A DNA stretch of 64,000 nt from Listeria cossartiae subsp. cayugensis (GCF_014229095.1 NZ_JAARZC010000002.1:434001-498000); one strand, 5' to 3'. Positions 19,199 to 27,825 are shown, counted from the first letter of the stretch. Program-made: numbers and translations. The notes: generated from the letters alone by a model not told the origin.

Positions 19199-20023
19199 AT
19201 GGAAGACGAAAAATACAAAGTTTTGACAACAGAAAATATATTAGGTTCAGCTGGATTTATCCTCGCGTTAACTGGATTAATCTATGCAATTATTGAAATG
19301 TTTACGGGGTGGACTCCCTTGTTAGGATGGATAGTCTTAACAGTAGGATTAATTTTATCGATAATCGGAATTTTTAAGAATCCAAAAGATGTAGGCATTT
19401 CGGGAACGACTATTTCTGTAATAGCTATAAGCTTATTAATTGTAAATGGAGCTAGTTTCAATAGTAAATCTCCTGTTAAGCCTCCAATTGATTCCAACAA
19501 TATAAGGGCTTCTTATATCAATCAAATGGATATGGAGACTCTACAGACTTTATATAACCCTGAAACTATACTAGAACACAAGAAGAAAAAATTAAAGGAA
19601 GCACCAACATTAGAAAATGGTGTGGTAGAGAATGAACGAATCAAAATCCAAATCACGAGTCATAAAATAATCCCAATTGGAGAAAAGGGCAACGAGTCTG
19701 GGAATAAACCTATAATAGCTTTTTGGTTTGAAGTATCAAATAAATCAGGTATATATACTTCAGCACTGGGGAGTTGGGGGGAGTATATTGCTATCTATCA
19801 AGATACAAGGTCTGATTTATTAAATACACTTAAATCCACTACTTTGGATGATGCTCAGTTTTTAGATTCAGCCTCCAGATTATCAGAAGATATAAAAAAA
19901 GGTGCTACTGTAAAATGCGCAATAGCGTATGGATTAGACGATGACGAAATACCAGTGGATTTGGCGTATAGAGACTTTCTTAGTGAAGAAGTATATGGGA
20001 AAATAAACTATCAAATAAAATAA
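19199..20023 (+). CDS. Membrane protein with DUF4190-like N-terminus and DUF5067-like domain
   Basis: A 274 aa protein. The N-terminal third has two or three hydrophobic helices (about residues 12-95; TGLIYAIIEMF, WIVLTVGLILSIIGIF, ISVIAISLLIVNG), as in DUF4190-like membrane domains. The C-terminal part (about 145-270) looks like the DUF5067 fold of secreted Firmicute proteins, with KPIIAFWFEVSNKSG. ATG 19199 has GGGAG upstream; the TTG at 19157 is less likely. Function is unknown. It has many AGA, ATA and TTA codons and seems more AT-rich by eye than its neighbours. It is flanked by direct repeats made of both neighbours' 3' ends, so it was probably inserted. Confidence 0.75.
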   Translation: MEDEKYKVLTTENILGSAGFILALTGLIYAIIEMFTGWTPLLGWIVLTVGLILSIIGIFKNPKDVGISGTTISVIAISLLIVNGASFNSKSPVKPPIDSNNIRASYINQMDMETLQTLYNPETILEHKKKKLKEAPTLENGVVENERIKIQITSHKIIPIGEKGNESGNKPIIAFWFEVSNKSGIYTSALGSWGEYIAIYQDTRSDLLNTLKSTTLDDAQFLDSASRLSEDIKKGATVKCAIAYGLDDDEIPVDLAYRDFLSEEVYGKINYQIK

Positions 20024-20037
20024 ACTATCAAATAAAA
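20004..20037. repeat. Tandem 17-bp repeat at the stop codon
   Basis: Two perfect head-to-tail copies of TAAACTATCAAATAAAA (20004-20020 and 20021-20037). The stop codon of the DUF5067-like gene is the first triplet of the second copy. Confidence 0.9.
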
Positions 20038-20097
20038 TAAAGACTAGCCTATAGACTTTCTTCTATAATAAACCATACAAACACGAGTAAAGCTCAC

Positions 20098-20214
20098 TAG
20101 ATAAAATTCATGAAATAAAAAAACGCAGAGATTAACTTGAAATCTCTGCGTTTTTTGCGTTTAAGGAAAGTTTTTGCTCCGTTTTCCGAACTCGAAGCGA
20201 TAAAATAAATGCGG
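20098..20214. repeat. Direct repeat B: mntA 3' remnant, terminator and MATE end
   Basis: This right copy holds TAGATAAAATTCATGA from near the mntA 3' end (the last codons of mntA are missing), then the shared terminator stem, then the intact MATE 3' end. It is the mirror situation of copy A: here MATE is intact and mntA is a remnant. Confidence 0.75.
20115..20159 (-). terminator. Terminator of the MATE gene, overlapping its stop codon
   Basis: AAACGCAGAGATT (20121-20133) and AATCTCTGCGTTT (20141-20153) form a stem with A/T tracts on both sides, so it is probably bidirectional. The MATE stop codon (20132-20134) sits inside the stem-loop, so the last codons help form it. Confidence 0.9.
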
Positions 20215-21502
20215 CGACAAATAGGCCGGTACTTAAACCAATCCAGTAACCGAATGGTCCTAAATTCGTGAAGGATAATCCGTAACCTACTGGTAGACCA
20301 ATTAACCAATAAGAAATAAAGGCGACAATGGTGGTAATCGTAACATCCTTGTAACCCCGAAGTGCCCCAAGAACTGGCGACAAGACAGCATCTGCGAATT
20401 GGAACAGAATAGCGTAAACTAAGAAATGCATAATTAAATCAATAAGCGCGGGATCATTCGTGTAAAATCCGGCAATTGTATCGCGGAAGAAAAATAGGAT
20501 AGCTCCGTTCACACAACCAATTAAAATCGCAGCGGTCATGCCGATATGGCGATATTGTTTGGCGTCTTTTAAACGTTTCGCGCCGGTTTCGTAGCCACCA
20601 AGAATGGTTAACGTAGAAGCAACACTTAGCGGGAAGGCGTAAAGCAACGTACAAACACTATTTGCTGATTGATGTGCCGCAATCGTTTCTGTCCCAAAAG
20701 CGCCCATTAAAATTGTCACCGCCGAGAAAATACTCGTTTCAAATAAGATCGTTAAACCATTTGGCACACCAATCCCGATAATCTCTTTTACCTTCGAAAA
20801 ACGAAGCGCAGTAAGACTTTTAAAAATACCAAATTTGCGCAATCTCGTTTGCGTTTGAATCAGAATTACACTAACCAATACAACGAGCCAGTAAGTAATC
20901 CCAGTCGCGTAACCACTACCAGCACCACCCATTTCCGGAAAACCGAAGTTCCCAAAAATAAAGCAATAATTTAAAAAGATATTAAATGGCACGGTACAAA
21001 GTGTAATCAGCATCGTCACCCGAGTCAGACCAAGCGAATCAATGAAAGAACGTAAAATCGCAGAAATAAAGAAAGCGGGAATCCCAATACAAATGCCATT
21101 CAAGAAATGACGGGCGATATCCGCAACTTCTGCTGTGACAGGCATGTGTGTCAAAATCGTTGGAACGACTAAAAAATTAATAAGAATTAATAAAAATGCT
21201 AAAAATAAAGCAATATATAGGCCGTTATGCACCGTGTTTTTGACTTGTTTTTCTTTCTTTGCCCCGATTAATTGGGCGATGATTGGCGTGATGGCCATCA
21301 GTAACCCAGAAAAAGCAGCATTTACTGGAGCCCAGAACGAACTCCCAATCGCGACACCAGCTAGTGCCTGATTTGAATAATTTCCACTCATCGTCGTATC
21401 GAAAAATGTCATGGAGAAAAGCGTGAGTTGCGTGATAACTATCGGTGTGAATATCGTTAAAAATTGTTTCCATTTTGCCCCATATGTGACTGTTTGTTGC
21501 AA
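20132..21502 (-). CDS. MATE family multidrug efflux transporter
   Basis: A 456 aa membrane protein with about twelve helices in two repeated halves, an antiporter-type drug/sodium or drug/proton exporter. N-terminal wording (PIVITQLTLFSMTFFDTTMSG) and later LGALRGYKDV and ISYWLIGLPVGY are typical of MATE/NorM proteins. The start is TTG 21502 with AAGGAG upstream; the in-frame ATG at 21523 lies before that RBS. Substrates are unknown. Its 3' end overlaps its terminator and is partly duplicated near mntA. The purine permease gene is divergent from it. Confidence 0.92.
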   Translation of the reverse strand: MQQTVTYGAKWKQFLTIFTPIVITQLTLFSMTFFDTTMSGNYSNQALAGVAIGSSFWAPVNAAFSGLLMAITPIIAQLIGAKKEKQVKNTVHNGLYIALFLAFLLILINFLVVPTILTHMPVTAEVADIARHFLNGICIGIPAFFISAILRSFIDSLGLTRVTMLITLCTVPFNIFLNYCFIFGNFGFPEMGGAGSGYATGITYWLVVLVSVILIQTQTRLRKFGIFKSLTALRFSKVKEIIGIGVPNGLTILFETSIFSAVTILMGAFGTETIAAHQSANSVCTLLYAFPLSVASTLTILGGYETGAKRLKDAKQYRHIGMTAAILIGCVNGAILFFFRDTIAGFYTNDPALIDLIMHFLVYAILFQFADAVLSPVLGALRGYKDVTITTIVAFISYWLIGLPVGYGLSFTNLGPFGYWIGLSTGLFVAAFILSLRVRKTEQKLSLNAKNAEISS

Positions 21503-21531
21503 GTAATCATCTCCTTTTTGCATCCATTCAG

Positions 21532-21540
21532 ATTATAGCA
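21532..21540 (-). promoter_or_regulatory. Extended -10 of the MATE gene
   Basis: On the minus strand TGCTATAAT is a perfect extended -10 about 30 bp before the TTG start. No good -35 is seen, which is common for extended -10 promoters. Confidence 0.5.
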
Positions 21541-21579
21541 CAAATAAGGCGTTCTGGCGGCGTAACAAAAAACTTTTCC

Positions 21580-21608
21580 TTTCGTATATGTACTATCTTT
21601 GTTATAAT
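21580..21608 (+). promoter_or_regulatory. Promoter of the purine permease gene
   Basis: TTTCGT, 17 bp, TATAAT (21603-21608). The -35 is weak. The leader is only about 60 nt and I see no purine riboswitch core in it. Confidence 0.5.
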
Positions 21609-21675
21609 AAAGTTCTGTGGCAGGGGCAATACTCTGCGGGTTGGGAGAGGGACAATTTCATAATGAGGAAAAAGT

Positions 21676-22959
21676 ATGCAGAAATTTTTCAACAAAGTAT
21701 TTCGGCTGAACGAGCATAAAACCAATATCCGGACCGAATTTTTGGCTGGTATGATTGGCTTTTTTACGGTGGCATATATTATTGTCGTCAATAGCTCGAT
21801 TTTAGCGGAGGCTGGAGTTCCTTATCAAGGAGCAGTCCTTGCGACGATCTTTATTTCGGCGTTAGGTTGTTTGATTATGGGATTTTGGGCAAATGCACCG
21901 CTTATTCTAATGCCTGGGATGGGGATTAATGCGCTCTTTGCGTACACCCTTGTTCAAGGAATGGGACTAAGTTGGCAGGTTGCACTCGCTGCTGTTACGA
22001 TGAGTGGCTTACTATTTATGATTCTTGCGTTTACACCACTGGCAGGAAAACTAAATGAAGCTATTCCGCTGATTTTAAAACAAGCGATTACGGTTGGGTT
22101 AGGTTTATTCTTAATCTTCCTAGGGCTTGAGAAGGGCGGAATCGTCACGCGCGGGAAACATGCTATCATTGCCGTTGGAGATTTAGGCGATCCATTCGTT
22201 TTAGCAACACTTGTGACGCTACTATTAACGATGATTTTAGTTATTCGAAAAATTCCAGGCGCTTTCTTATGGAGTTTAATAATCGGAACAATCGTTGGTG
22301 TGATGTTTGGTGTTGCCGGGAAAGCTGGAGGTGCTTCGATAAGCGTTGCGCCGTGGAGCGATGTGCTCTTTAAAGCTGATTTTTCCGGAATGGCGAGTGT
22401 TGGTTTTTGGAGTGCCGTCTTTACGATGACGATGGTAATTGTGTTTGAAACGGTTGGACTTACAAATGGACAAGTAAGACAACTCAAGCAAACCGAAAAA
22501 TTACCACGGATTTTAAAAGCTAGCTCCCTGACAGCCTTTTTATCTGGCTTATTTGGTACAAGCCCAACGATCTCTGCACTTGAAAGTGGCTCGATGTTTG
22601 CGAGTGGAGCAAAAACTGGTCTAGCAACAATTACGACTGGACTGTTCTTTATCGCATCCCTTTTCTTAATGCCGGTATTATCTTTTATTCCGAACAGTGC
22701 AATTGCGCCGATTTTAATTATTATCGGTATGTCGATGCTGCAAGAATTTAAAGAAATAGATTTATCGAATGCGGCAGAAACTTTTTCAGCACTACTGATT
22801 ATTGTATTAATCCCGCTGACGTACAGTATTGCAGACGGAATTGCGGCTGGTTTTATCGCGTATCCTATTCTTCGTGCCTTCACGAAAAACGAGGAACGTA
22901 CTTCACCAGTCATGTATGTAATTGCAGCTTTATTTTTGCTTCAATTTATCATACAATAA
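21676..22959 (+). CDS. NCS2 family purine permease (AzgA/PbuG type)
   Basis: A 427 aa transporter with about twelve to fourteen helices. The AzgA-branch marker MPGMGINALFAYTLVQGMG is near residue 80, and TSPTISALESGSMFASGAKTG is the second conserved loop. It probably imports adenine, guanine or hypoxanthine; the branch includes B. subtilis PbuG and PbuO and differs from uracil and xanthine permeases. The RBS is GAGGAAAA. It is monocistronic between its promoter and a terminator. The exact base specificity cannot be read from the sequence. Confidence 0.88.
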   Translation: MQKFFNKVFRLNEHKTNIRTEFLAGMIGFFTVAYIIVVNSSILAEAGVPYQGAVLATIFISALGCLIMGFWANAPLILMPGMGINALFAYTLVQGMGLSWQVALAAVTMSGLLFMILAFTPLAGKLNEAIPLILKQAITVGLGLFLIFLGLEKGGIVTRGKHAIIAVGDLGDPFVLATLVTLLLTMILVIRKIPGAFLWSLIIGTIVGVMFGVAGKAGGASISVAPWSDVLFKADFSGMASVGFWSAVFTMTMVIVFETVGLTNGQVRQLKQTEKLPRILKASSLTAFLSGLFGTSPTISALESGSMFASGAKTGLATITTGLFFIASLFLMPVLSFIPNSAIAPILIIIGMSMLQEFKEIDLSNAAETFSALLIIVLIPLTYSIADGIAAGFIAYPILRAFTKNEERTSPVMYVIAALFLLQFIIQ

Positions 22960-22965
22960 CAAAGA

Positions 22966-23010
22966 AGTAATGCGCTCTTCTTATCTTTACAGGGGAGCGC
23001 GTACTTTTTA
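22966..23010 (+). terminator. Probable terminator after the purine permease
   Basis: TGCGCTC and GAGCGCG with flanking AGTA/TACT form an imperfect 11-12 bp stem followed by TTTTTA. Confidence 0.7.
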
Positions 23011-23040
23011 TCTAACTGATGTGAAAAGAGGGTTCGGAAA

Positions 23041-23505
23041 ATGTATTATTATCTAATCACCCTAGCTGTAGTTGCGCTAGATCAATTGACTAAATGGATT
23101 GTTGTTCAAAATATGGAAATTGGACAGAAAATAGAAGTTATTCCTGGTTTCTTATACTGGACAAGCTACCGTAATGACGGAGCGGCTTGGAGTATTTTAG
23201 AAGGGCATATGTGGTTTTTCTATCTTATTACTGTTGTTGTTATTGGAATTATAATTTATATTATGCAAAAATATGCCAAAGGAAAACGACTATTTTCTAT
23301 TAGTTTAGCGTTTATTCTAGGTGGTGCGATTGGTAATTTTATCGACCGGGTCTTGCATCAAGAGGTAGTAGATTTTGTACAAACAGTATGGGGAAATTAT
23401 TACTTCCCAATCTTTAATGTGGCAGATGCCTCGCTTTCAGTTGGTGTCGTACTAATGCTCGTGTATGTTTTTGTAGACGACCGCAAAACGAAAGGAATTA
23501 AATAA
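23041..23505 (+). CDS. lspA: Lipoprotein signal peptidase II
   Basis: Cleaves signal peptides of prolipoproteins before the lipidated Cys. The 154 aa protein has four transmembrane helices and both catalytic Asp motifs: NFIDRV (GNFIDR region) and FNVADASLSVG. RNDGAAWS is the conserved Asn-rich loop. The stop codon overlaps the rluD start by one base (TAATG), so the two are translationally coupled. MntA and perhaps the VanY-like protein in this window are among its likely substrates. Confidence 0.97.
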   Translation: MYYYLITLAVVALDQLTKWIVVQNMEIGQKIEVIPGFLYWTSYRNDGAAWSILEGHMWFFYLITVVVIGIIIYIMQKYAKGKRLFSISLAFILGGAIGNFIDRVLHQEVVDFVQTVWGNYYFPIFNVADASLSVGVVLMLVYVFVDDRKTKGIK

Positions 23506-24413
23506 TGCAGAATGAAACATTGATTATAGAAGAAAGCCACGCGCGCGAACGTGTGGACAAAGTGATTGCTGAAATGATGGGAAAAAGTCGTTCAGCGATT
23601 CAACTCATGCTAAAAAATGGCGATATCACAGTAAATGGTGAACTTGCTAAACCAAATTACAAAGTACAAGTAGGCGACGAAATTCATTATGAAGCTCGTG
23701 AACCAGAAGAGCTTGAAGTATTAGCGGAAGATATTCCACTTGATATTTACTTTGAAGATAAAGATATGCTCGTTGTTAATAAACCAGAAGGAATGGTTGT
23801 TCATCCATCCGCGGGACATGCAAGTGGCACACTCGTGAATGCGTTACTATTCCACTGTGATGATTTATCCGGCATTAATGGCAAAATTCGTCCAGGCATT
23901 GTTCACCGAATTGATAAAGATACATCAGGCTTACTAATGGTTGCCAAAAACGACCACGCTCATGAATCATTAGCCAAGCAATTAAAAGACAAAACTTCTG
24001 ATAGAGAATATATCGCACTTGTCCACGGCGACATTGTTCACCAAAAAGGAACGATTGAAGCACCGATTGGCCGAGCAAAAGAAGACCGTCAAAAAATGGC
24101 TGTCGTGCGCGATGGGAAAGAAGCAAGAACACATTTTGAAGTGTTGGAACGTTTACCCGGTTTCACTTTAATTAACTGTAAACTAGACACTGGTCGTACA
24201 CACCAAATCCGTGTCCACTTGAAATATATCGGCCATCCGTTAGCGGGCGATCCAAAATATGGACCGAAAAATACGATTAAAGGCAATGGCCAATTTCTCC
24301 ATGCCGCGAAACTAGGATTCGACCACCCGACAACAAACGAACGAATGACATTTGAAGCGCCACTACCGAGTTCGTTTGAAAAAGCATTAAAAACGTTACG
24401 ACAAGAAGATTAA
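23505..24413 (+). CDS. rluD: 23S rRNA pseudouridine synthase RluD-type
   Basis: A 302 aa pseudouridine synthase. An N-terminal S4 RNA-binding domain (about residues 14-75) is followed by the catalytic domain with HRIDKDTSGLLMVAK, which contains the catalytic Asp, then RTHQIRVHL. It belongs to the RluA/RluC/RluD family and is the YlyB counterpart next to lspA in Bacillus. It most likely modifies 23S rRNA, but the exact positions are not shown by sequence alone. It ends at a bidirectional terminator shared with the convergent stressosome gene. Confidence 0.92.
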   Translation: MQNETLIIEESHARERVDKVIAEMMGKSRSAIQLMLKNGDITVNGELAKPNYKVQVGDEIHYEAREPEELEVLAEDIPLDIYFEDKDMLVVNKPEGMVVHPSAGHASGTLVNALLFHCDDLSGINGKIRPGIVHRIDKDTSGLLMVAKNDHAHESLAKQLKDKTSDREYIALVHGDIVHQKGTIEAPIGRAKEDRQKMAVVRDGKEARTHFEVLERLPGFTLINCKLDTGRTHQIRVHLKYIGHPLAGDPKYGPKNTIKGNGQFLHAAKLGFDHPTTNERMTFEAPLPSSFEKALKTLRQED

Positions 24414-24467
24414 AAAAAGAAGCAAGAACACCTATATACGGGCGTTTCTTGCTTCTTTTTCTTTCAT
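24413..24467. terminator. Bidirectional terminator between rluD and the RsbR paralogue
   Basis: AAAAAGAAGCAAGAA and TTCTTGCTTCTTTTT form a long stem with A and T tracts on both sides. The last codons of the minus-strand gene (stop at 24432) lie in the loop and right arm. Confidence 0.9.
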
Positions 24468-25256
24468 AAGTGCTTTCGTTGCTTGGCGCAAAGTAGCGTA
24501 GGTTTTGATGCCGTGTTGTTCTGTAAGACTAGCTTGTACCATTATTTTGGCCATTTGTGGTTGCATACCAGTGATGATTGGTGTGACGCCGACTAATTTC
24601 AGCGAAGAGAAGAAATGTTCAATATACTCGCCGATGCGTGGTGACTCTAATTGCATACCAGATAAATCAATGATTAAATAGTTCACTGGCTGTTCACAAG
24701 CTTCATAAAGCGCCGTCTCGGTAATTTGTTTTGCGCGCTCGTCGGTGATTTTACCAATCAATGGCAAAAGAAATACTTTTTCGGCGATCCAAATGAGTTT
24801 GGTGGATTCTTTAATAAGTTGATTTTCTTTTTGGTGCATCATTTGCTCTGTCGCGTAGGTATAACCTTCAATTAAATGTTGGGTGAAGCTACTAAAGACT
24901 TGATGCAGTTTAATACTAAATAAATACAATTCGCGGAAGTTCGTGGGTTCGACATTATTCTCGGAAGCATAATCAAGCAGAAATTCTTCCAGCAAACGAA
25001 TATGGAATAAAATATGCGAAATGCCAAGCGAAGTAATGAACTGCGCTTTTCCTAACTCATGGGCGAAAGTGTTCATTTGCCCCAAATCCTCTGTCATCCC
25101 GATAAATAAATTTTCTAAAACAAAGCCCGTTTCATCCATTAAACGTTCATCGTTTTTGAGTGTAAAAATGTACGGATCATCAACCGATACATAATACGTA
25201 AGCCAGCCTTTCACAACGGTTTCTTTCTGTTGTAATAAGCTTTTCATAATGCTCAT
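24432..25256 (-). CDS. RsbR paralogue, stressosome STAS protein
   Basis: A 274 aa protein. The N-terminal half (residues 1-145) should be the non-heme-globin-like sensor domain, and the C-terminal half (about 160-270) is a STAS domain with PLIGKITDERAKQI and IIDLSG. Ser199 in DLSG stands where RsbRA has its first RsbT-phosphorylated Thr. In the region of the second site (TGMQPQMAKIMV) a Lys replaces the Thr of RsbRA. RsbR paralogues build the stressosome with RsbS and control SigB. The start is ATG 25256 behind GAGGTG; the GTG at 25265 overlaps that RBS. It stands alone, away from the rsb operon. Confidence 0.9.
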   Translation of the reverse strand: MSIMKSLLQQKETVVKGWLTYYVSVDDPYIFTLKNDERLMDETGFVLENLFIGMTEDLGQMNTFAHELGKAQFITSLGISHILFHIRLLEEFLLDYASENNVEPTNFRELYLFSIKLHQVFSSFTQHLIEGYTYATEQMMHQKENQLIKESTKLIWIAEKVFLLPLIGKITDERAKQITETALYEACEQPVNYLIIDLSGMQLESPRIGEYIEHFFSSLKLVGVTPIITGMQPQMAKIMVQASLTEQHGIKTYATLRQATKALMKEKEARNARI

Positions 25257-25344
25257 TTTGTTCACCTCTATAAGTACATGTTTTTAGCTATTACAGCATA
25301 GCACAAAGCGCTAATGAAATGGACTGATTTCCGGACCGAGACAA

Positions 25345-25575
25345 TTATTTTAAGCTGCTAATATGTACAAATTGTGAAAACTTAAAAAAGGTCACAAAAA
25401 AAGAATCATCTCTTTGGTGATTCTGCTGTTTCTTACTATAAAGATATCCTTTTTTTGTTTTCGTTTGTTTCGAGCTTAAATCGATTAGGGCGAAGGGGCT
25501 GCGTTTGATTTCAGGATTTAAGTGACCCTCACGCACTAACTTTTGGCGCTGTTTTTTTGCTTTAGATGTAGCCAT
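25345..25575 (-). CDS. Small basic conserved protein with in-frame terminator
   Basis: A 76 aa ORF with a very basic N-terminus (MATSKAKKQRQKLVREGHLN, then KQTKTKKGY). I recognise the N-terminal type as a small conserved Firmicute protein of unknown function. The RBS is strong (AAAGGAGG, 12-13 bp before the ATG). About codons 51-60 coincide with a perfect 7-bp hairpin and T-run, so the last 15-20 residues (FFVTFFKF and on) may be rarely transcribed or may reflect loss of an earlier stop codon. It is monocistronic and divergent from pyrR. Confidence 0.65.
   Translation of the reverse strand: MATSKAKKQRQKLVREGHLNPEIKRSPFALIDLSSKQTKTKKGYLYSKKQQNHQRDDSFFVTFFKFSQFVHISSLK
25388..25416 (-). terminator. 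Intrinsic terminator inside the small ORF
   Basis: On the minus strand AGAATCA, a loop of about 9 nt and TGATTCT are followed by TTTTTT. It lies 45-70 bp before the ORF's stop codon. Confidence 0.7.
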
Positions 25576-25632
25576 AGATGTGGCCTCCTTTATTTTATTA
25601 TATGTAGTATAACATATTTTCTGTTTTTTTGA

Positions 25633-25661
25633 TTGACAAGAGAAGTTCTATCAGTTAAGAT
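25633..25661 (+). promoter_or_regulatory. pyr operon promoter
   Basis: Perfect -35 TTGACA (25633-25638), 17 bp, TAAGAT (25656-25661). It is followed by a leader of about 140 nt. Confidence 0.85.
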
Positions 25662-25690
25662 AAGTCTAATGAAATAAAGTCCTTTAACAT

Positions 25691-25704
25691 AGTCCAGAGA
25701 GGCT
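25691..25704 (+). promoter_or_regulatory. PyrR-binding loop, attenuator 1
   Basis: AGTCCAGAGAGGCT matches the PyrR anti-antiterminator loop consensus (ARUCCNGNGAGGYU). PyrR with UMP binding here favours the downstream terminator. Confidence 0.92.
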
Positions 25705-25725
25705 AAGAAGGTGACGATAATTTGA

Positions 25726-26358
<633 letters not shown>

Positions 26359-26381
26359 CAATGTAACACTTTTTTAAAAGC

Positions 26382-26395
26382 AGTCCTGTGAGGCT
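26382..26395 (+). promoter_or_regulatory. PyrR-binding loop, attenuator 2
   Basis: AGTCCTGTGAGGCT in the pyrR-pyrP gap matches the PyrR loop consensus. The adjacent GACAAAGAG can pair with the CTCTTTGTC of the terminator arm, as an antiterminator would. Confidence 0.92.
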
Positions 26396-26431
26396 GACAA
26401 AGAGTGATTAATTTCTATAGGGGATTATTCT

Positions 26432-26466
26432 ATACTCTTTGTCGACACAGACAAGGGGTATTTTTT
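26432..26466 (+). terminator. Attenuator 2 terminator (pyrR-pyrP)
   Basis: ATACTCTTTGTC, 6-nt loop, GACAAGGGGTAT with G-T pairs, then TTTTTT. Confidence 0.88.
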
Positions 26467-26486
26467 ATGAAGAAAGAGGGAAGAAA

Positions 26487-27773
26487 ATGACAGAAACGAC
26501 AGAAACAGTGACAAAACCAGTACTAGATATACACGAACGACCAAGCTTTAATAAATGGATTATTCTTAGCATCCAGCACCTTTTCACCATGTTTGGCTCC
26601 ACTATCTTTGTGCCAAGTGTGACAGGGTTAAGTCCGGGAGTAGCGCTTGTATCTAGCGGGCTCGGGACACTAGCTTATCTAGGAATTACTCGCGGGAAAA
26701 TTCCCGCATATCTAGGGTCTTCCTTTACTTTTATTGCACCAATCACCGCATTACTTGCAGCAAAATCTGGCGGAGGGCCGGGCGCTGTTATGGTCGGAAC
26801 GTTCTCAGTCGGAGTTGTATACGCGATTGTGTCCTTGATTGTTTACTACGCGGGTGTTGACTGGATCCAAAAGGTTTTACCGCCAATTGTTGTTGGACCA
26901 GTAATCATGGTTATCGGTTTGTCACTTGCTCCAAGTGCAGCGGCGATGGCGATGGGGACGAACAATGGTAAATACAGTTTAGAAACCTTGGCAGTAGCAG
27001 TAATTACGCTCCTTGCAACCATTATCGCAATGATGTTTTTCAAAGGATTTATGGGCTTAATTCCAATTTTATTCGGCTTCACAGTCGGTTACTTAACGAG
27101 TATGGCATTCGGAATGGTGGATTATACGTTAATCAAAAATGCGTCTTTCTTCCAAATTCCAGATTTCAGTATTCCATTCGTTAATATTGACCCAGTTATC
27201 ACGGTTACAGTTGTTCTCAGTATGGCGCCACTTGCGTTTGTTACGATGGCGGAACATATGGGACATCAATTACTACTTAATCGAATTACAAATAAAAACT
27301 TCTTTAAAGACCCAGGGCTTCATCGTTCCTTGCTCGCGGATGGTACGGCTTCGATTATCGCATCGTTAATCGGCGGACCACCTGTAACAACTTACGGTGA
27401 AAACATTGGCGTTCTAGCAATTACAAAAGTATATAGCGTGTTTGTTATCGGAGGGGCGGCAGTTTTCGCCATTCTCTTCGGATTTATCGGTTACATTAAT
27501 GCAGTTATCACCTCGGTTCCAACAGCAGTTCTAGGCGGAATTTCCCTGCTACTCTTTGGGGTTATTGCGACAAGCGGACTTCGAATGATGATTGAAAACA
27601 AAATTGACCTAAGTGTTAATCGTAATATGATTATTGCTTCCGTTGTACTAGTAGTCGGAATTGGTGGCTTGTTCATTCAAGCAGGATCATTCCAACTGTC
27701 TGGCATGGCGCTCGCAGCAGTTATTGGGATTATTTTAAACTTAGTCTTACCAGCCGAGCATAGATCAGCCTGA
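26487..27773 (+). CDS. pyrP: Uracil permease PyrP
   Basis: A 428 aa NCS2 uracil/proton symporter with about twelve to fourteen helices. The conserved MFGSTIFVP near the N-terminus, GGPPVTTYGENIGVLAITKVYS and ISLLLFGVIATSGLRMMI are hallmarks of UraA/PyrP proteins. The ATG at 26487 follows GAGGGAAG. It is placed between attenuator 2 and a simple terminator hairpin, so transcription into pyrB must pass that hairpin. Confidence 0.97.
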   Translation: MTETTETVTKPVLDIHERPSFNKWIILSIQHLFTMFGSTIFVPSVTGLSPGVALVSSGLGTLAYLGITRGKIPAYLGSSFTFIAPITALLAAKSGGGPGAVMVGTFSVGVVYAIVSLIVYYAGVDWIQKVLPPIVVGPVIMVIGLSLAPSAAAMAMGTNNGKYSLETLAVAVITLLATIIAMMFFKGFMGLIPILFGFTVGYLTSMAFGMVDYTLIKNASFFQIPDFSIPFVNIDPVITVTVVLSMAPLAFVTMAEHMGHQLLLNRITNKNFFKDPGLHRSLLADGTASIIASLIGGPPVTTYGENIGVLAITKVYSVFVIGGAAVFAILFGFIGYINAVITSVPTAVLGGISLLLFGVIATSGLRMMIENKIDLSVNRNMIIASVVLVVGIGGLFIQAGSFQLSGMALAAVIGIILNLVLPAEHRSA

Positions 27774-27786
27774 CATACTACATGAC

Positions 27787-27825
27787 AAAAAACCTCTGCA
27801 GATATAATACTCCAGAGGTTTTTCT
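27787..27825 (+). terminator. Hairpin between pyrP and pyrB (no PyrR box)
   Basis: AAAAACCTCTG and CAGAGGTTTTT form a perfect stem with a 14-nt loop (27799-27812) that contains TATAAT. I see no PyrR loop in this 83-bp gap, unlike the third attenuator of B. subtilis. Confidence 0.85.

Noticed and set aside
20132-21523. ATG 21523 as start of the MATE gene
   Set aside because: The only good RBS (AAGGAG) lies downstream of that ATG and points to TTG 21502.
21603-21675. Possible purine riboswitch before the NCS2 permease
   Set aside because: The leader is only about 60 nt and lacks the conserved three-way junction bases; it has no terminator arm.
21954-22913. Long minus-strand ORF of 319 codons inside the purine permease
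   Set aside because: It is a shadow of the real permease; its translation has no recognisable domain and no RBS.
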